Origin: Winogradskyella schleiferi
GTDB lineage: Bacteria > Bacteroidota > Bacteroidia > Flavobacteriales > Flavobacteriaceae
Direction of reading: 5' to 3'
Length of the DNA: 64,000 bases
Assembly (NCBI RefSeq): GCF_013394655.1
Contig: NZ_CP053351.1
Coordinates: 2,696,501-2,760,500 of the forward strand
The notes under the pieces were generated by a model. It did not search any database. It was not told where the DNA came from and saw only the letters and a program-made list of their open reading frames with translations. Below, in pieces: positions 52,356 through 61,745 of this stretch. The translations under genes were made by a program, and so were the position numbers. Position 1 is the first letter of the stretch; each line of letters starts with the position of its first letter.

Positions 52356-54185
52356 TTACATTTTTAGTGCTTGCGTTTCACTCACGGAGTTTATCCATGC
52401 ATTCACTCTGCGTTCTAATAACTCCAGTGGTAAAGCACCACCTCCCAGAATGGTATCATGAAATTCTTTAATATCAAATTTGGCACCTAATTCATCTTCA
52501 GCATGTTGTCTTAATTCCTGAATTTTAAGCATTCCTATTTTGTAAGACGTAGCCTGACCTGGCATTACCATATAGCGTTGTACCTCTGCCTTTATTGCGC
52601 CATCTGCAATTGAAGAGTTTTCAGTGAAATACTTTACAGCATCAGCTTCGGTCCACCCTTTAGAATGTAAACCCGTGTCTACTACTAAACGAATGGCTCT
52701 CCAAATTTCGTTAACCAAGCGACCAAAATCGTAATAAGGATTTTGGTAACCTCCCATTTCTTTTGCCAAAATTTCAGAGTATAATCCCCAACCCTCACTA
52801 TACACACTAAAATTAGCTTGTGTTCTAAACTTAGGAACAGATTCTAACTCTTGTGCTATGGAAATTTGCATATGATGTCCAGGGTTTCCTTCATGATATG
52901 CAACACCTTCCATAGTAGATTTTGGCATCGCACTCATATCTGATAGATGTGCATAATAAGTTCCTGATCTTGACCCATCGGGAGTTCCTGCTGAATAATG
53001 CTGTGGAGCACCATCTTGTTCTCTAAAAGCCTCTACACGTCTGACTTCTAAATCAGCTTTTGGCAGAATACCGAAGTAATCTGGTAATTTCTTAGTTAAA
53101 TCGTCTAAATATTTAGTAGATTCATCAAGGTATGCTTGTCGTCCCTCGTCAGTATTCGGAAAGAAAAACTGTTCATCAGTATTCACAAAATTAAAAAAAG
53201 CATCCAAATCGCCTTCAAAACCTACTTCATTTTTAATTGCTAACATCTCTCCTTTTATTCGAGCCACTTCTCTTAGGCCAATGTCATGTATTTCGTCTGC
53301 AGTAAGATCTGTTGTTGTAAACACCTTTAATTTGTGATTATAAAAATCTTTACCATTAGGATGGCGACTAACACCTGTTGGTGCTGCTTCTGCATTGTTA
53401 ATTTCAGTTTCTAACCAAGCTAATAAATTATTATATGATGGTGTAAAATAAGTTGAAAGTGCTTTTTTAGATTCTTCTTTAAGTGCAACGGCCTGCTCTG
53501 AATCTATGTTTTCTGATGCCATAAGCGCATCAATTTTTCTATACATGTCGTCTAACAAAGGCTTACCATCCACTAATGACTTCGTTTGAATAATCAATCT
53601 TTCAAAGGTGAATTTTGGAGGTAAAATACCCAAAGCTGATTGCGCTTTTGCTCTTTCCACCAATTGATTCATAGCTCTTCCTGTCTCTTGAATTCGAGAC
53701 ATATAGGCAGTCATATCTGCAAGACTGTCAACTTTATGAAAATTGATTAATGCATTAGGTAGCCGAGCATGCAATCCACGCATTTGGTCAAAAACATAAT
53801 CTATATCCTTATATTCACTACTTTCTTTTAGAGCTTCGTACTGAAATACCCACAAATCATAAGATGTTTTGTCTTGATCATTAAGGCTTTCATAATCAAA
53901 CTTCTCAATGAGATCTTTAGTCGCTTCAGAATACCAATCTAACTGCTTCTCTTCCGCTTCTTTACTCAAGTCATCAATTTTGTCGTACTGATCTTTTCGC
54001 CCTTGCATTGTAAGTCGGATTGGACTCATTTGTAGCAATTCCTCATATTTATCATCAAACCACTTGTTAAGTGCTTCTGTTTGATTGATAACAACTTCTT
54101 CTTTAGAGGTTTCTTTACAAGAAGAGATTAATAGAAAGATAAGTAAAGCAGATATTGCAATCCGTCTAGGGATAGATGTTTTCAT
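52356..54185 (-). CDS. DUF885 lipoprotein, putative metallopeptidase
   Basis: 609 aa with lipobox Cys23 (LLISSC). The zinc-site motif HEGNPGHHMQ is near residue 430, preceded by GVAY; downstream SEGWGLYSEILAKEMGGYQN supplies a Glu. This is the DUF885 pattern, related to M32-type carboxypeptidases. Full length for the family. It lies alone and probably acts outside the cytoplasm on peptides. Confidence 0.92.
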   Translation of the reverse strand: MKTSIPRRIAISALLIFLLISSCKETSKEEVVINQTEALNKWFDDKYEELLQMSPIRLTMQGRKDQYDKIDDLSKEAEEKQLDWYSEATKDLIEKFDYESLNDQDKTSYDLWVFQYEALKESSEYKDIDYVFDQMRGLHARLPNALINFHKVDSLADMTAYMSRIQETGRAMNQLVERAKAQSALGILPPKFTFERLIIQTKSLVDGKPLLDDMYRKIDALMASENIDSEQAVALKEESKKALSTYFTPSYNNLLAWLETEINNAEAAPTGVSRHPNGKDFYNHKLKVFTTTDLTADEIHDIGLREVARIKGEMLAIKNEVGFEGDLDAFFNFVNTDEQFFFPNTDEGRQAYLDESTKYLDDLTKKLPDYFGILPKADLEVRRVEAFREQDGAPQHYSAGTPDGSRSGTYYAHLSDMSAMPKSTMEGVAYHEGNPGHHMQISIAQELESVPKFRTQANFSVYSEGWGLYSEILAKEMGGYQNPYYDFGRLVNEIWRAIRLVVDTGLHSKGWTEADAVKYFTENSSIADGAIKAEVQRYMVMPGQATSYKIGMLKIQELRQHAEDELGAKFDIKEFHDTILGGGALPLELLERRVNAWINSVSETQALKM

Positions 54186-54365
54186 AGTAATTGTTTATGG
54201 TTTAAAACACTAATTTTAGTACAGGCTATTAATTAAAAATACAATTTGGGAAGCGTGATAAATATACTATTTTATTGAGATTAAATACAATAAAGCTAAA
54301 ATTCTCTTTAAAACTGAAACAAGAAAATTAAATAACGAAAGCACAACAACGTACTGAGTTAAAAA

Positions 54366-54396
54366 AAAAAGACCATCCTATTAGAATGGTCTTTTA
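54366..54396 (-). terminator. Terminator after ndk
   Basis: Minus strand AAAAGACCAT-loop-ATGGTCTTTTTTTTTT: an 8- to 10-base stem followed by a run of T. Confidence 0.88.
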
Positions 54397-54416
54397 ATTA
54401 TCATATAATGTTTAGC

Positions 54417-54836
54417 TTAAAACATATCCCTTCCAGAAAAATGGAAAGCACTTTCAATAGCGGCATTCTCATCACTATCACTTCCGTGCACAGCGTTTTC
54501 GCTAATAGAATCTGCAAACATTTTACGTATAGTTCCTTCGGCTGCATCAGCAGGATTCGTCGCTCCGATTAAAGTTCTAAAATCCTCAACAGCATTATCT
54601 TTTTCTAAAACTGCTGCTACGATTGGACCACGAGTCATATAATCAACCAACTCTCCAAAAAATGGACGTTCGTTATGAATTGCGTAAAATTCCTCAGCAT
54701 CTGCTTTGGTCATTTGGGTTAATTTCATCGCCACGATTCTAAATCCTGAAGCTGAAATTTTTTCTAATATTGCGCCAATGTGTCCTTTTTCAACAGCATC
54801 TGGCTTTAACATTGTAAATGTTCTGTTAGTTGCCAT
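54417..54836 (-). CDS. ndk: Nucleoside diphosphate kinase
   Basis: 139 aa from the ATG at 54836 ([20 protein letters not shown]); the eight residues upstream are not conserved. Phosphotransfer between NTPs and NDPs. [28 protein letters not shown], and the active-site His in [12 protein letters not shown] are present. Single gene with its own terminator. Confidence 0.97.
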   Translation of the reverse strand: MATNRTFTMLKPDAVEKGHIGAILEKISASGFRIVAMKLTQMTKADAEEFYAIHNERPFFGELVDYMTRGPIVAAVLEKDNAVEDFRTLIGATNPADAAEGTIRKMFADSISENAVHGSDSDENAAIESAFHFSGRDMF

Positions 54837-55119
54837 GTTCTTTTTTTTAATGAGGTGCAAAAGTAATGCATTTCTTTAATTAATCAAGTTTAGCTTTTAT
54901 TAAATTAGTGTTACCTAATAAACGTCAGTTCGAGTGAAATTGCTTTTTTCAATTTTGTATCGACAACCTCTATACACAATTAGTCATACTTCTTAATATA
55001 ATCCGTTTCCCGAATCGTGCTCAGTGCGACAAATCAGAAATCCTAACAATAAAAAAACACTCTTAATTTCATATTAAAAGCACTTTTCAGAATCCCTAAA
55101 AAACGTATCTTCGTCGCTT

Positions 55120-56136
55120 ATGAATAAAACGCAGATTTCAGAAATAAAAGCGCTTTTAAGCACACCAAAAAATATAGTGATCGTTCCGCATAGAAATCCA
55201 GATGGCGATGCAATGGGTTCTAGTTTGGGCTTATACCATTACCTCAAACACTACAACCACAACGTCACAGTTATTGCTCCTAACGATTATCCCGATTTTT
55301 TAAAGTGGTTGCCAGGCGACGAGACTGTTTTAAAATATGAAACGCAACTCGAAGAAAGCAACGGACTTATAGAAAAAGCCGACCTTCTTTTTACATTGGA
55401 CTTTAACGCCTATCACAGAGCTGGTCATCACATGGCTGAAGTTTTGGAAGCTTCACACGCAACCAAAATAATGATAGACCATCATCAGCAACCAGATGCT
55501 TATGCAAAATATATGTATTCTGACGTAAGGATGTCTTCGACCTGCGAAATGGTATATAATTTTATCGATAGGCTTGGCGATGAAAACAAAATAGACGAAA
55601 CTATTGCCTCCTGTTTGTACGTTGGCATCATGACAGATACAGGTTCCTTCCGGTTTCCTGCTACGACGACCAAAACGCACCAAGTTATTGGTAGTCTCAT
55701 TGAAAAAGGGGCGGATAATTCACAAATTCACAATAATATATACGACACCAATAGTTACAGTCGTTTACAATTATTGGGAAGAGCATTGCAGAATCTAAAA
55801 GTGATCCCGGAATTGAGAACGGCTTACACGACTTTGTCTCAGGCAGAATTGGACGAGTTCAACTTTAAAAAAGGAGATACGGAAGGTTTTGTAAACTATG
55901 GATTATCGTTAGAAGGTATTATATTTGCAGCCATATTTATTGAAAGTAAACAAGATAGTATCATAAAGATATCATTACGCAGCAAAGGTGAGTTTTCGGT
56001 AAATGAATTTTCAAGAGCACATTTTAATGGTGGTGGACATACAAATGCCGCTGGAGGACGCAGTGACGAGGACATGAAAACCACTATAAATAAATTTATT
56101 AGTATATTACCGCAGTATAAACAAGATTTGTCCTAA
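55120..56136 (+). CDS. DHH-family phosphoesterase (NrnA-like oligoribonuclease/pAp phosphatase)
   Basis: 338 aa. DHH motifs: IVPHRNPDGDAMGSSLGL, LDFNAYHRAGH, and IDHHQQPDAYAKYM; the DHHA1 part has RAHFNGGGHTNAAGGR. These enzymes degrade short RNAs and pAp. A TATCTTCG box (55106-55113) lies only 7 bases before the start codon. First in a run with gldI and the cyclophilin-FKBP gene. Confidence 0.93.
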   Translation: MNKTQISEIKALLSTPKNIVIVPHRNPDGDAMGSSLGLYHYLKHYNHNVTVIAPNDYPDFLKWLPGDETVLKYETQLEESNGLIEKADLLFTLDFNAYHRAGHHMAEVLEASHATKIMIDHHQQPDAYAKYMYSDVRMSSTCEMVYNFIDRLGDENKIDETIASCLYVGIMTDTGSFRFPATTTKTHQVIGSLIEKGADNSQIHNNIYDTNSYSRLQLLGRALQNLKVIPELRTAYTTLSQAELDEFNFKKGDTEGFVNYGLSLEGIIFAAIFIESKQDSIIKISLRSKGEFSVNEFSRAHFNGGGHTNAAGGRSDEDMKTTINKFISILPQYKQDLS

Positions 56137-56164
56137 CCCAAAATAGGCAATAAATTATTCAAGT

Positions 56165-56698
56165 ATGAAAAACCTACTCATAATACTCATCTTCTCGTTG
56201 TTGTGTTTCAGCTGTAAATCTCCAGAAGCACGAATGCCAGAATCCGTGCAATCGGGTTCGTTTTTAAAAGCATCTGCAGAACGTAATAAAAAGCTTAATG
56301 AACGTGAGCACGAGCAAATTCAAGACATTATAAAAAGTAATCCTGAAAAAAATTATATCGCTTCAGAAAGTGGTTTTTGGTATTATTACAACACTAGAAT
56401 TGAAAATGACACGATTCAAGCAGAGTTTGGAGACGTTGTAGATTTTACTTTTGATGTCTCCACTATTGAAGGCGATGAAATTTATGCCAACACCAACAAA
56501 ACCTATATTATGGACAAAGAAGAATTGTTCACAGGTTTGCGTGAAGGCTTAAAACTTTTGAAACCAACAGAAACCGCTACATTTATTTTTCCATCCCAAA
56601 AAGCCTTCGGTTATTATGGCGATGAACATAAAATTGGAACCAATATTCCTTTAATTTGTGAAGTAACTTTAAACACAATAACCCAAAAAAATGATTAA
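56165..56698 (+). CDS. gldI: Gliding motility lipoprotein GldI (FKBP-type peptidyl-prolyl isomerase)
   Basis: 177 aa with lipobox Cys17 (LLCFSC). SGFWYYYNTRIENDTIQAEFGDVVDFTFDV and LREGLKLLKPTETATFIFPS QKAFGYYG fit the FKBP fold of GldI. GldI is one of the proteins required for gliding in Flavobacterium and Cellulophaga; it may help fold T9SS or motility components in the periplasm. It overlaps the next gene by 8 bases. Confidence 0.9.
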   Translation: MKNLLIILIFSLLCFSCKSPEARMPESVQSGSFLKASAERNKKLNEREHEQIQDIIKSNPEKNYIASESGFWYYYNTRIENDTIQAEFGDVVDFTFDVSTIEGDEIYANTNKTYIMDKEELFTGLREGLKLLKPTETATFIFPSQKAFGYYGDEHKIGTNIPLICEVTLNTITQKND

Positions 56699-57917
56699 AA
56701 CAGCACTTACAGCATTCGTTGTATTATTAGTACTATCGAGTACGTCTTGTCAAGACCGTTATCCTGATTTAGAAGATGGGCTTTATGCAGAAATCGTAAC
56801 CTCAAAAGATACCATGGTTGCAAAACTATTCTTTAAAAAAGTACCTGTAACAGTGGCTAACTTTGTGGCATTGGCTGAAGGAAAACATCCATTAGTAAAA
56901 GATGAATATAAAGGAAAACCTTACTATGATGGATTAACGTTTCATCGTGTGATGAATAATTTTATGATTCAAACAGGTGATCCAACAGGAACTGGAAGTG
57001 GTGATCCTGGCTATAAATTCGAAGATGAACTTGTTAAAGATTTTAAACATAATAAACCTGGTATTTTGTCCATGGCAAATCCTGGTGCTAATGCCAATGG
57101 AAGTCAGTTTTTCATTACTGAAAAAGCAACACCTTGGTTAGACGGCTACGACGAAAGTGGAAATCTAAAAAATTGCACCAATCCGAGAATATTTTGCCAT
57201 GCGATTTTTGGTGAATTGGTTAAAGGTTTAACCGTATTGGACACTATTTCTAATGTAGAAGTCCAGCCTGGATCTAACAAACCATTGGAAGATGTCACTA
57301 TTACTAAAGTGAACATTATAAGAAAAGGTAGTGCCGCGAAAAAATTCGATGCGCCTAAGGTTTTTACTGAAGAATTACCTAAGATAAAAGAACGCGCTGA
57401 AGTTGCCAAGGCTGAAGCTGCCAAAAAATTAGCAGAGGCTCAAAAAGAAGCGAAAGCAAAAGCTGAAGCCGCAAGAGAAGAGTTCTTAAAAAAGAATGAG
57501 GAATTAACAGGACGCAAGATAGAATCTCCTACAGGAATGGCCATGATATTTACCCATGAAGGTAATGGCGTTAAACCAAAATCTACAGATCGTGTAAATA
57601 TTGATTGTGCTGGTTATTTAGAAAATGGAGAGTTGTTTTGGACCACTTGGAAAAGTGTTGCTGAGAAAAATGGCAAATATGATGAAAGACAAGACCAAGC
57701 TGGTCGCTATGCGCCTTTCGACATGCCGTACAATGAAACCGCTACTTTAATCGCTGGTTTTAGAGAGGCTATGCTTAACATGAAGATTGGTGATAAGGCA
57801 AGAGTATATATTCCTTATTATTTAGGCTATGGCGAGAGAGGAAATCCACCTGTGATTCCTGCCAATGCGAACCTTGTTTTTGATATTGAATTGGTTAGTA
57901 TTAAGAAGCCGAAGTAA
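56691..57917 (+). CDS. Cyclophilin-FKBP fusion peptidyl-prolyl isomerase
   Basis: 408 aa with lipobox Cys20 (STSC). The cyclophilin domain covers about 27-210 (FHRVMNNFMIQTGDPTGTGS, ANANGSQFFITEKATPWLDG, IFGELVKGLTVLD); a helical Lys/Ala/Glu-rich linker (about 232-270) leads to an FKBP domain (about 290-408) with AGFREAMLNMKIGDKARVYI PYYLGYGERG. The fusion of both isomerase folds in one envelope lipoprotein is uncommon outside Bacteroidota. Coupled to gldI. Confidence 0.93.
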   Translation: MIKTALTAFVVLLVLSSTSCQDRYPDLEDGLYAEIVTSKDTMVAKLFFKKVPVTVANFVALAEGKHPLVKDEYKGKPYYDGLTFHRVMNNFMIQTGDPTGTGSGDPGYKFEDELVKDFKHNKPGILSMANPGANANGSQFFITEKATPWLDGYDESGNLKNCTNPRIFCHAIFGELVKGLTVLDTISNVEVQPGSNKPLEDVTITKVNIIRKGSAAKKFDAPKVFTEELPKIKERAEVAKAEAAKKLAEAQKEAKAKAEAAREEFLKKNEELTGRKIESPTGMAMIFTHEGNGVKPKSTDRVNIDCAGYLENGELFWTTWKSVAEKNGKYDERQDQAGRYAPFDMPYNETATLIAGFREAMLNMKIGDKARVYIPYYLGYGERGNPPVIPANANLVFDIELVSIKKPK

Positions 57918-57933
57918 TCTTACTATAAGACAT

Positions 57934-57978
57934 AAAAAAAGCAGCTAAATCTATATTTGATACTTAGCTGCTTTTTTT
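57934..57978. terminator. Terminator after the cyclophilin-FKBP gene
   Basis: AAAAAAAGCAGCTAA, a 15-base loop, then TTAGCTGCTTTTTTT: perfect 8-base core with A and T tails. Confidence 0.92.
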
Positions 57979-58077
57979 GTGGCTTTTCTGAACAACTTGC
58001 AATGATAATGCTAACACCCCTAAAGTCTACTCAAGGGGACAATCCACTCAGGTGAATAGAATAGATATCGCCTTGAG

Positions 58078-58093
58078 TCCCGATAACTATCGG
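58078..58093. repeat. Palindromic repeat CCCGATAACTATCGGG
   Basis: Same as the repeat at 52227 except for one central change. It lies between the pepD stop and the terminator at 57978, in a gap of 217 bases with no gene. Confidence 0.85.
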
Positions 58094-58134
58094 GATTAGT
58101 GGTTTTTTTTCAAATCACAATTTATTCTACAAAA

Positions 58135-59598
58135 CTATTTCTTCGGAATATGCTTCAAAATCTCCAATACAAATTCCCAATACTTTTGGGCAGAAGAAAT
58201 TTGGGCACGTTCGTCCGGTGAATGCGCACCTTTAATATTTGGTCCAAAACTAATCATGTCCATATCTGGATAATTAGTGCCAAGAATTCCACATTCCAAT
58301 CCTGCGTGGCAAGCTGCGACGTGTGGTTTTTCACCGTTATTTAAACGTTCGTAAATTGGCACCATGACTTTCAGGATATCAGAATCCATATTTGGTGCCC
58401 AACCAGGATAATCTCCAGAGAGTTCAACTTCGCAACCTGTGAGCTCAAAAGTAGCACGCAAAGTATTCGCTAAATCTTGTTTTGTACTTTCAACAGAACT
58501 ACGTGTTAGACACCCTATTTTAATATGACCATCTTTTACGATTACTCTGGCGATATTGTTGGACGTTTCTACCAAATCCTTAATATCTGGACTCATTCTG
58601 TAAACACCATTGTGTGCTGCATACAAAGCTCTGGTTAAACCTTCTTGTACGCCTAAATCCATAATTTTAGCAGGTGTATTCGTTTTAGATACTACGATCT
58701 CCAAATCTGGTTCCATAGTTTTAAATTCGGTCTTAAGCGCTTCGGCATGTGCTTTCATCTCAGCTTCAAAAGCCGCTTCATGTACAGCATCAATCGCAAC
58801 AATGGCATTACTTTCTCTTGGAATGGCATTTCGTAAACTTCCACCATCAATTTCAGAAATCCGAAGTCCGAAATTTTCAAAACCATCAAATAATAAACGG
58901 TTCATCAATTTGTTGGCATTGCCTAATCCTTCATGGATTTGCATTCCGGAATGGCCGCCTTGTAAGCCTTTGACGGTAATTTTATAACCGAGTTTAAACT
59001 CAGGAGTTTCTTCTTCTTTATAATCTCGTGTTGCTGTCACATCAACGCCTCCTGCGCAACCAACACCTATTTCATCATCTTCTTCGGTATCTAAATTTAG
59101 AAGAATATCGCCTCTTAGCAAACCGCCTTTTAAACCTTTGGCACCTGTCATTCCTGTTTCTTCATCAATAGTGAACAATGCTTCTAAAGCTGGATGCGCA
59201 ATAGTATCACTTTCTAAAATGGCCATAATCGTGGCAACACCCAATCCATTATCAGCACCAAGGGTTGTGCCTTTGGCTTTTACCCAATCGCCAACCACAT
59301 GCATGTCTATTCCTTGTTCATCAAAGTTAAAAACGGTATCATTGTTTTTTTGATGCACCATATCTAAATGACTTTGCATCACAATTGGCTTTCGATCTTC
59401 CATACCTTTCGATGCTGGCTTGCGAATGATGACGTTCCCAACTTCGTCCTCTATAGTTTCTAAACCTAGATTTTTCCCGAAATCCTTCATGAATTGTATC
59501 ACACGTTCCTCTTTTTTAGAAGGTCGTGGAACGGCATTCAAATCTGCGAATTTATTCCATAATGCTTTTGGCTCTAAGACTCTTATTTCTTGACTCAT
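58135..59598 (-). CDS. pepD: Aminoacyl-histidine dipeptidase (PepD)
   Basis: 487 aa, M20 family. Zinc ligands are seen: MQSHLDMVHQK (His and Asp), GTTLGADNGLGVATI (Asp), TIDEETGMTGAKGL (Glu), LLNLDTEEDDE (Asp) and FGPNIKGAHSPDER (His). It cleaves Xaa-His dipeptides such as carnosine in the cytosol. A small hairpin (59606-59620) precedes the start codon on the minus strand. Confidence 0.95.
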   Translation of the reverse strand: MSQEIRVLEPKALWNKFADLNAVPRPSKKEERVIQFMKDFGKNLGLETIEDEVGNVIIRKPASKGMEDRKPIVMQSHLDMVHQKNNDTVFNFDEQGIDMHVVGDWVKAKGTTLGADNGLGVATIMAILESDTIAHPALEALFTIDEETGMTGAKGLKGGLLRGDILLNLDTEEDDEIGVGCAGGVDVTATRDYKEEETPEFKLGYKITVKGLQGGHSGMQIHEGLGNANKLMNRLLFDGFENFGLRISEIDGGSLRNAIPRESNAIVAIDAVHEAAFEAEMKAHAEALKTEFKTMEPDLEIVVSKTNTPAKIMDLGVQEGLTRALYAAHNGVYRMSPDIKDLVETSNNIARVIVKDGHIKIGCLTRSSVESTKQDLANTLRATFELTGCEVELSGDYPGWAPNMDSDILKVMVPIYERLNNGEKPHVAACHAGLECGILGTNYPDMDMISFGPNIKGAHSPDERAQISSAQKYWEFVLEILKHIPKK

Positions 59599-59601
59599 AT
59601 A

Positions 59602-59624
59602 CTTGCCCGCAAAAGCGGGTATCT
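59602..59624 (-). repeat. Hairpin directly before pepD
   Basis: On the minus strand ACCCGC-TTTT-GCGGGC ends about 8 bases before the ATG. It is a GC-rich palindrome of the repeat class seen elsewhere in the window and could lower translation initiation. No regulatory protein site is recognised. Confidence 0.6.
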
Positions 59625-59796
59625 TTTAATTAATACTACATTTTATTGAATGGCAAATTTACAAAATATGAATGAGTCTATATTGTAATTATGTTTTCAT
59701 TCTCAATTCACCAATTACAACTAAGTATTATAATGCATTTGGTTTAAAAAATGATTCGTTTCTACTAAAGATGTTTCAAGAAAAAATTAATTATTA

Positions 59797-59804
59797 TATT
59801 TTTG
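59797..59804 (+). promoter_or_regulatory. Candidate -7 promoter box before the FKBP gene
   Basis: TATTTTTG fits TAnnTTTG and is 65 bases before the start codon at 59869; the leader would be long. No -33 element is clear. Confidence 0.3.
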
Positions 59805-59868
59805 CAGTTCATTAAATTTAGGGAACTAAATTCACTGAGTATTTATAATTTATCTAAAGTTTAAAATA

Positions 59869-60573
59869 ATGAAAATAAAAATAGGACTAGTAGTTCTTAC
59901 AAGTACGTTTTTAGCATGTGATAGTAATAAAAATACAGGTTCAAATGTTACCTTAACCAACAACATAGATTCTGTTAGTTATGCCATTGGAGCAAGCCAA
60001 GCAAAAGGGCTATTAAATCAAGTTCCAGATTTAAATCTTGATGCTTTTATCAATGGTTATAAGGATGTTGCAGATTCAACTGAATTAAAGATACCTGAAG
60101 AAAATCACCAAGATATTCTTCAAGCTTTTGGAAAAAAACTACAAGAAGAACAAAGACTTAAACAAGAGAAAGAATTAGAAACCAAATTTGCCGACGTTAA
60201 AAAAGCAAGTTTAGATTTTTTAGAAACTAATAAATCTAAACCTGGAGTAAAAACTACCGAAAGTGGATTACAATACCTAGTACTAACGAAAGGAACGGGA
60301 AAACAACCCGACGGGCCTTCTTCTAATGTAACTGTAAGTTACAAAGGCACAACAATTGACGGCACTGAGTTTGATAGTTCTGACTCATATACAACAGCCT
60401 TAAACAGAGTGGTTAAAGGTTGGACAGAAGGTGTTCAACTAATGAAAGAAGGTGCTAAATATAAGTTTTTTATACCTCAAGAATTAGCTTATGGTGCCAA
60501 CCCAAGGCCAGGTGGAGTCATACAACCATTTATGGCGCTAATTTTTGAAATAGAATTAATTAAAGTAAATTAA
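59869..60573 (+). CDS. FKBP-type peptidyl-prolyl isomerase lipoprotein
   Basis: 234 aa with lipobox Cys17 (STFLAC). N-terminal dimerisation part (about 30-115; SYAIGASQAKGLLNQVPDLN), then an FKBP domain with SGLQYLVLTKGTGKQPDGPS, FDSSDSYTTALNRVVKGWTE and ELAYGANPRPGGVIQPFMAL. This is the Mip/FkpA layout. It probably folds envelope proteins and has its own terminator. Confidence 0.95.
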   Translation: MKIKIGLVVLTSTFLACDSNKNTGSNVTLTNNIDSVSYAIGASQAKGLLNQVPDLNLDAFINGYKDVADSTELKIPEENHQDILQAFGKKLQEEQRLKQEKELETKFADVKKASLDFLETNKSKPGVKTTESGLQYLVLTKGTGKQPDGPSSNVTVSYKGTTIDGTEFDSSDSYTTALNRVVKGWTEGVQLMKEGAKYKFFIPQELAYGANPRPGGVIQPFMALIFEIELIKVN

Positions 60574-60598
60574 ACACTTTTTTAATAATAATTTATTT

Positions 60599-60636
60599 AA
60601 AAAGCTTGAGACCTTATTAACTCAAGCTTTTTTTTC
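60599..60636 (+). terminator. Terminator after the FKBP gene
   Basis: AAGCTTGAG-loop-CTCAAGCTT followed by eight T on the plus strand. Confidence 0.9.
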
Positions 60637-60648
60637 GATTTTTGTTTC

Positions 60649-61716
60649 ATGCATAAAAACAAAAAAATAAGCCTTGTTACTTTTTTGATCATTCAAGTGG
60701 TGTTCATGTCCCAATTGAAACATTATCCCGAATTTGTTGAGCAATTTTACAGCAACGGCCTATACGTTTTTCTTTCAAAATTGATGCGCTATGTTTTTGG
60801 ATGGCTACCGTTTTCTATAGGCGATGTGCTTTACACATTAGCTGGAATTTATATCATTAGATGGTTCATAGTCAATCGAAAACGGATTTTTAAAGACACC
60901 ATAAATTGGCTATTAGATATTGGAGCGACCTTATCCATTGCTTATTTTTCATTTCATCTGCTTTGGGCTTTTAATTATTACAGGCAACCACTTTACAAAT
61001 CATTACACCTTGAAGCCGATTACAGCACTGAACAACTCCTTTCGTTTACAGAACGCTTAATTCAAAAATCGAATAGTTTACAATATCAATTATCTAAGAA
61101 TGATACGGTAAAAGTTCGGTTTCCGTATTCAAAAGCAGAAGTTTTCGATAAAGTAAAAGATGGTTACAAGACCCTTTCCGACGTTTATCCACATCTTGAA
61201 TACCATCCGAAAAGCATCAAAAAATCCATTTATAGTTTCCCATTGACTTATATGGGATTTTCAGGCTATCTGAATCCATTTACTAATGAGGCACAAGTCA
61301 ATGGGTTAATTTCAACCTATAAATTTCCAACCACATCTTGCCACGAAGCGGCACATCAATTGGGTTACGCAGCAGAAAATGAAGCTAATTTTATCGGTAG
61401 TTTGGCAGCCATTCATAATGACGATATTTATTTTAAATATTCAGGCTATACGTTTGCATTGCGGTATTGTTTAGCTGAAATCTACAAAAGAGAACCTCAA
61501 CGTTATGAAACCATGCTTCCAACCATAAATAAAGGCATTATAAAAAACTATCAAGAAGTTCAAGAGTTTTGGAAATCTTACGAGAATCCTCTTGAGCCCT
61601 ATTTTGAAAAAACCTTTGATAATTTCCTAAAGGCCAACAACCAAGCTGATGGTATGAAAAGCTATAGTTATGTGGTGGCACTTTTGGTTAATTATTATGA
61701 TGGGAAGGAGCTTTAA
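60649..61716 (+). CDS. DUF3810 membrane protein with a HExxH motif
   Basis: 355 aa. Three membrane helices at the N-terminus (about 6-22, 58-76, 90-110) and a large soluble part with SCHEAAHQLGYAAENEANF, a zincin-type site: His-Glu plus a His four residues on and a downstream Glu. The family is DUF3810; protease activity is predicted from the motif only. Follows the FKBP terminator by 12 bases. Confidence 0.9.
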   Translation: MHKNKKISLVTFLIIQVVFMSQLKHYPEFVEQFYSNGLYVFLSKLMRYVFGWLPFSIGDVLYTLAGIYIIRWFIVNRKRIFKDTINWLLDIGATLSIAYFSFHLLWAFNYYRQPLYKSLHLEADYSTEQLLSFTERLIQKSNSLQYQLSKNDTVKVRFPYSKAEVFDKVKDGYKTLSDVYPHLEYHPKSIKKSIYSFPLTYMGFSGYLNPFTNEAQVNGLISTYKFPTTSCHEAAHQLGYAAENEANFIGSLAAIHNDDIYFKYSGYTFALRYCLAEIYKREPQRYETMLPTINKGIIKNYQEVQEFWKSYENPLEPYFEKTFDNFLKANNQADGMKSYSYVVALLVNYYDGKEL

Positions 61717-61745
61717 TTAATACTAGGACTAATTAAAATTAAACC

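Noticed and set aside
58610..58987. 125-codon open frame on the plus strand inside pepD
   Set aside because: It lies fully antisense to a strongly conserved enzyme and has no family features.
59602..59624. Riboswitch before pepD
   Set aside because: A single short stem without any conserved aptamer features; more like a palindromic repeat.
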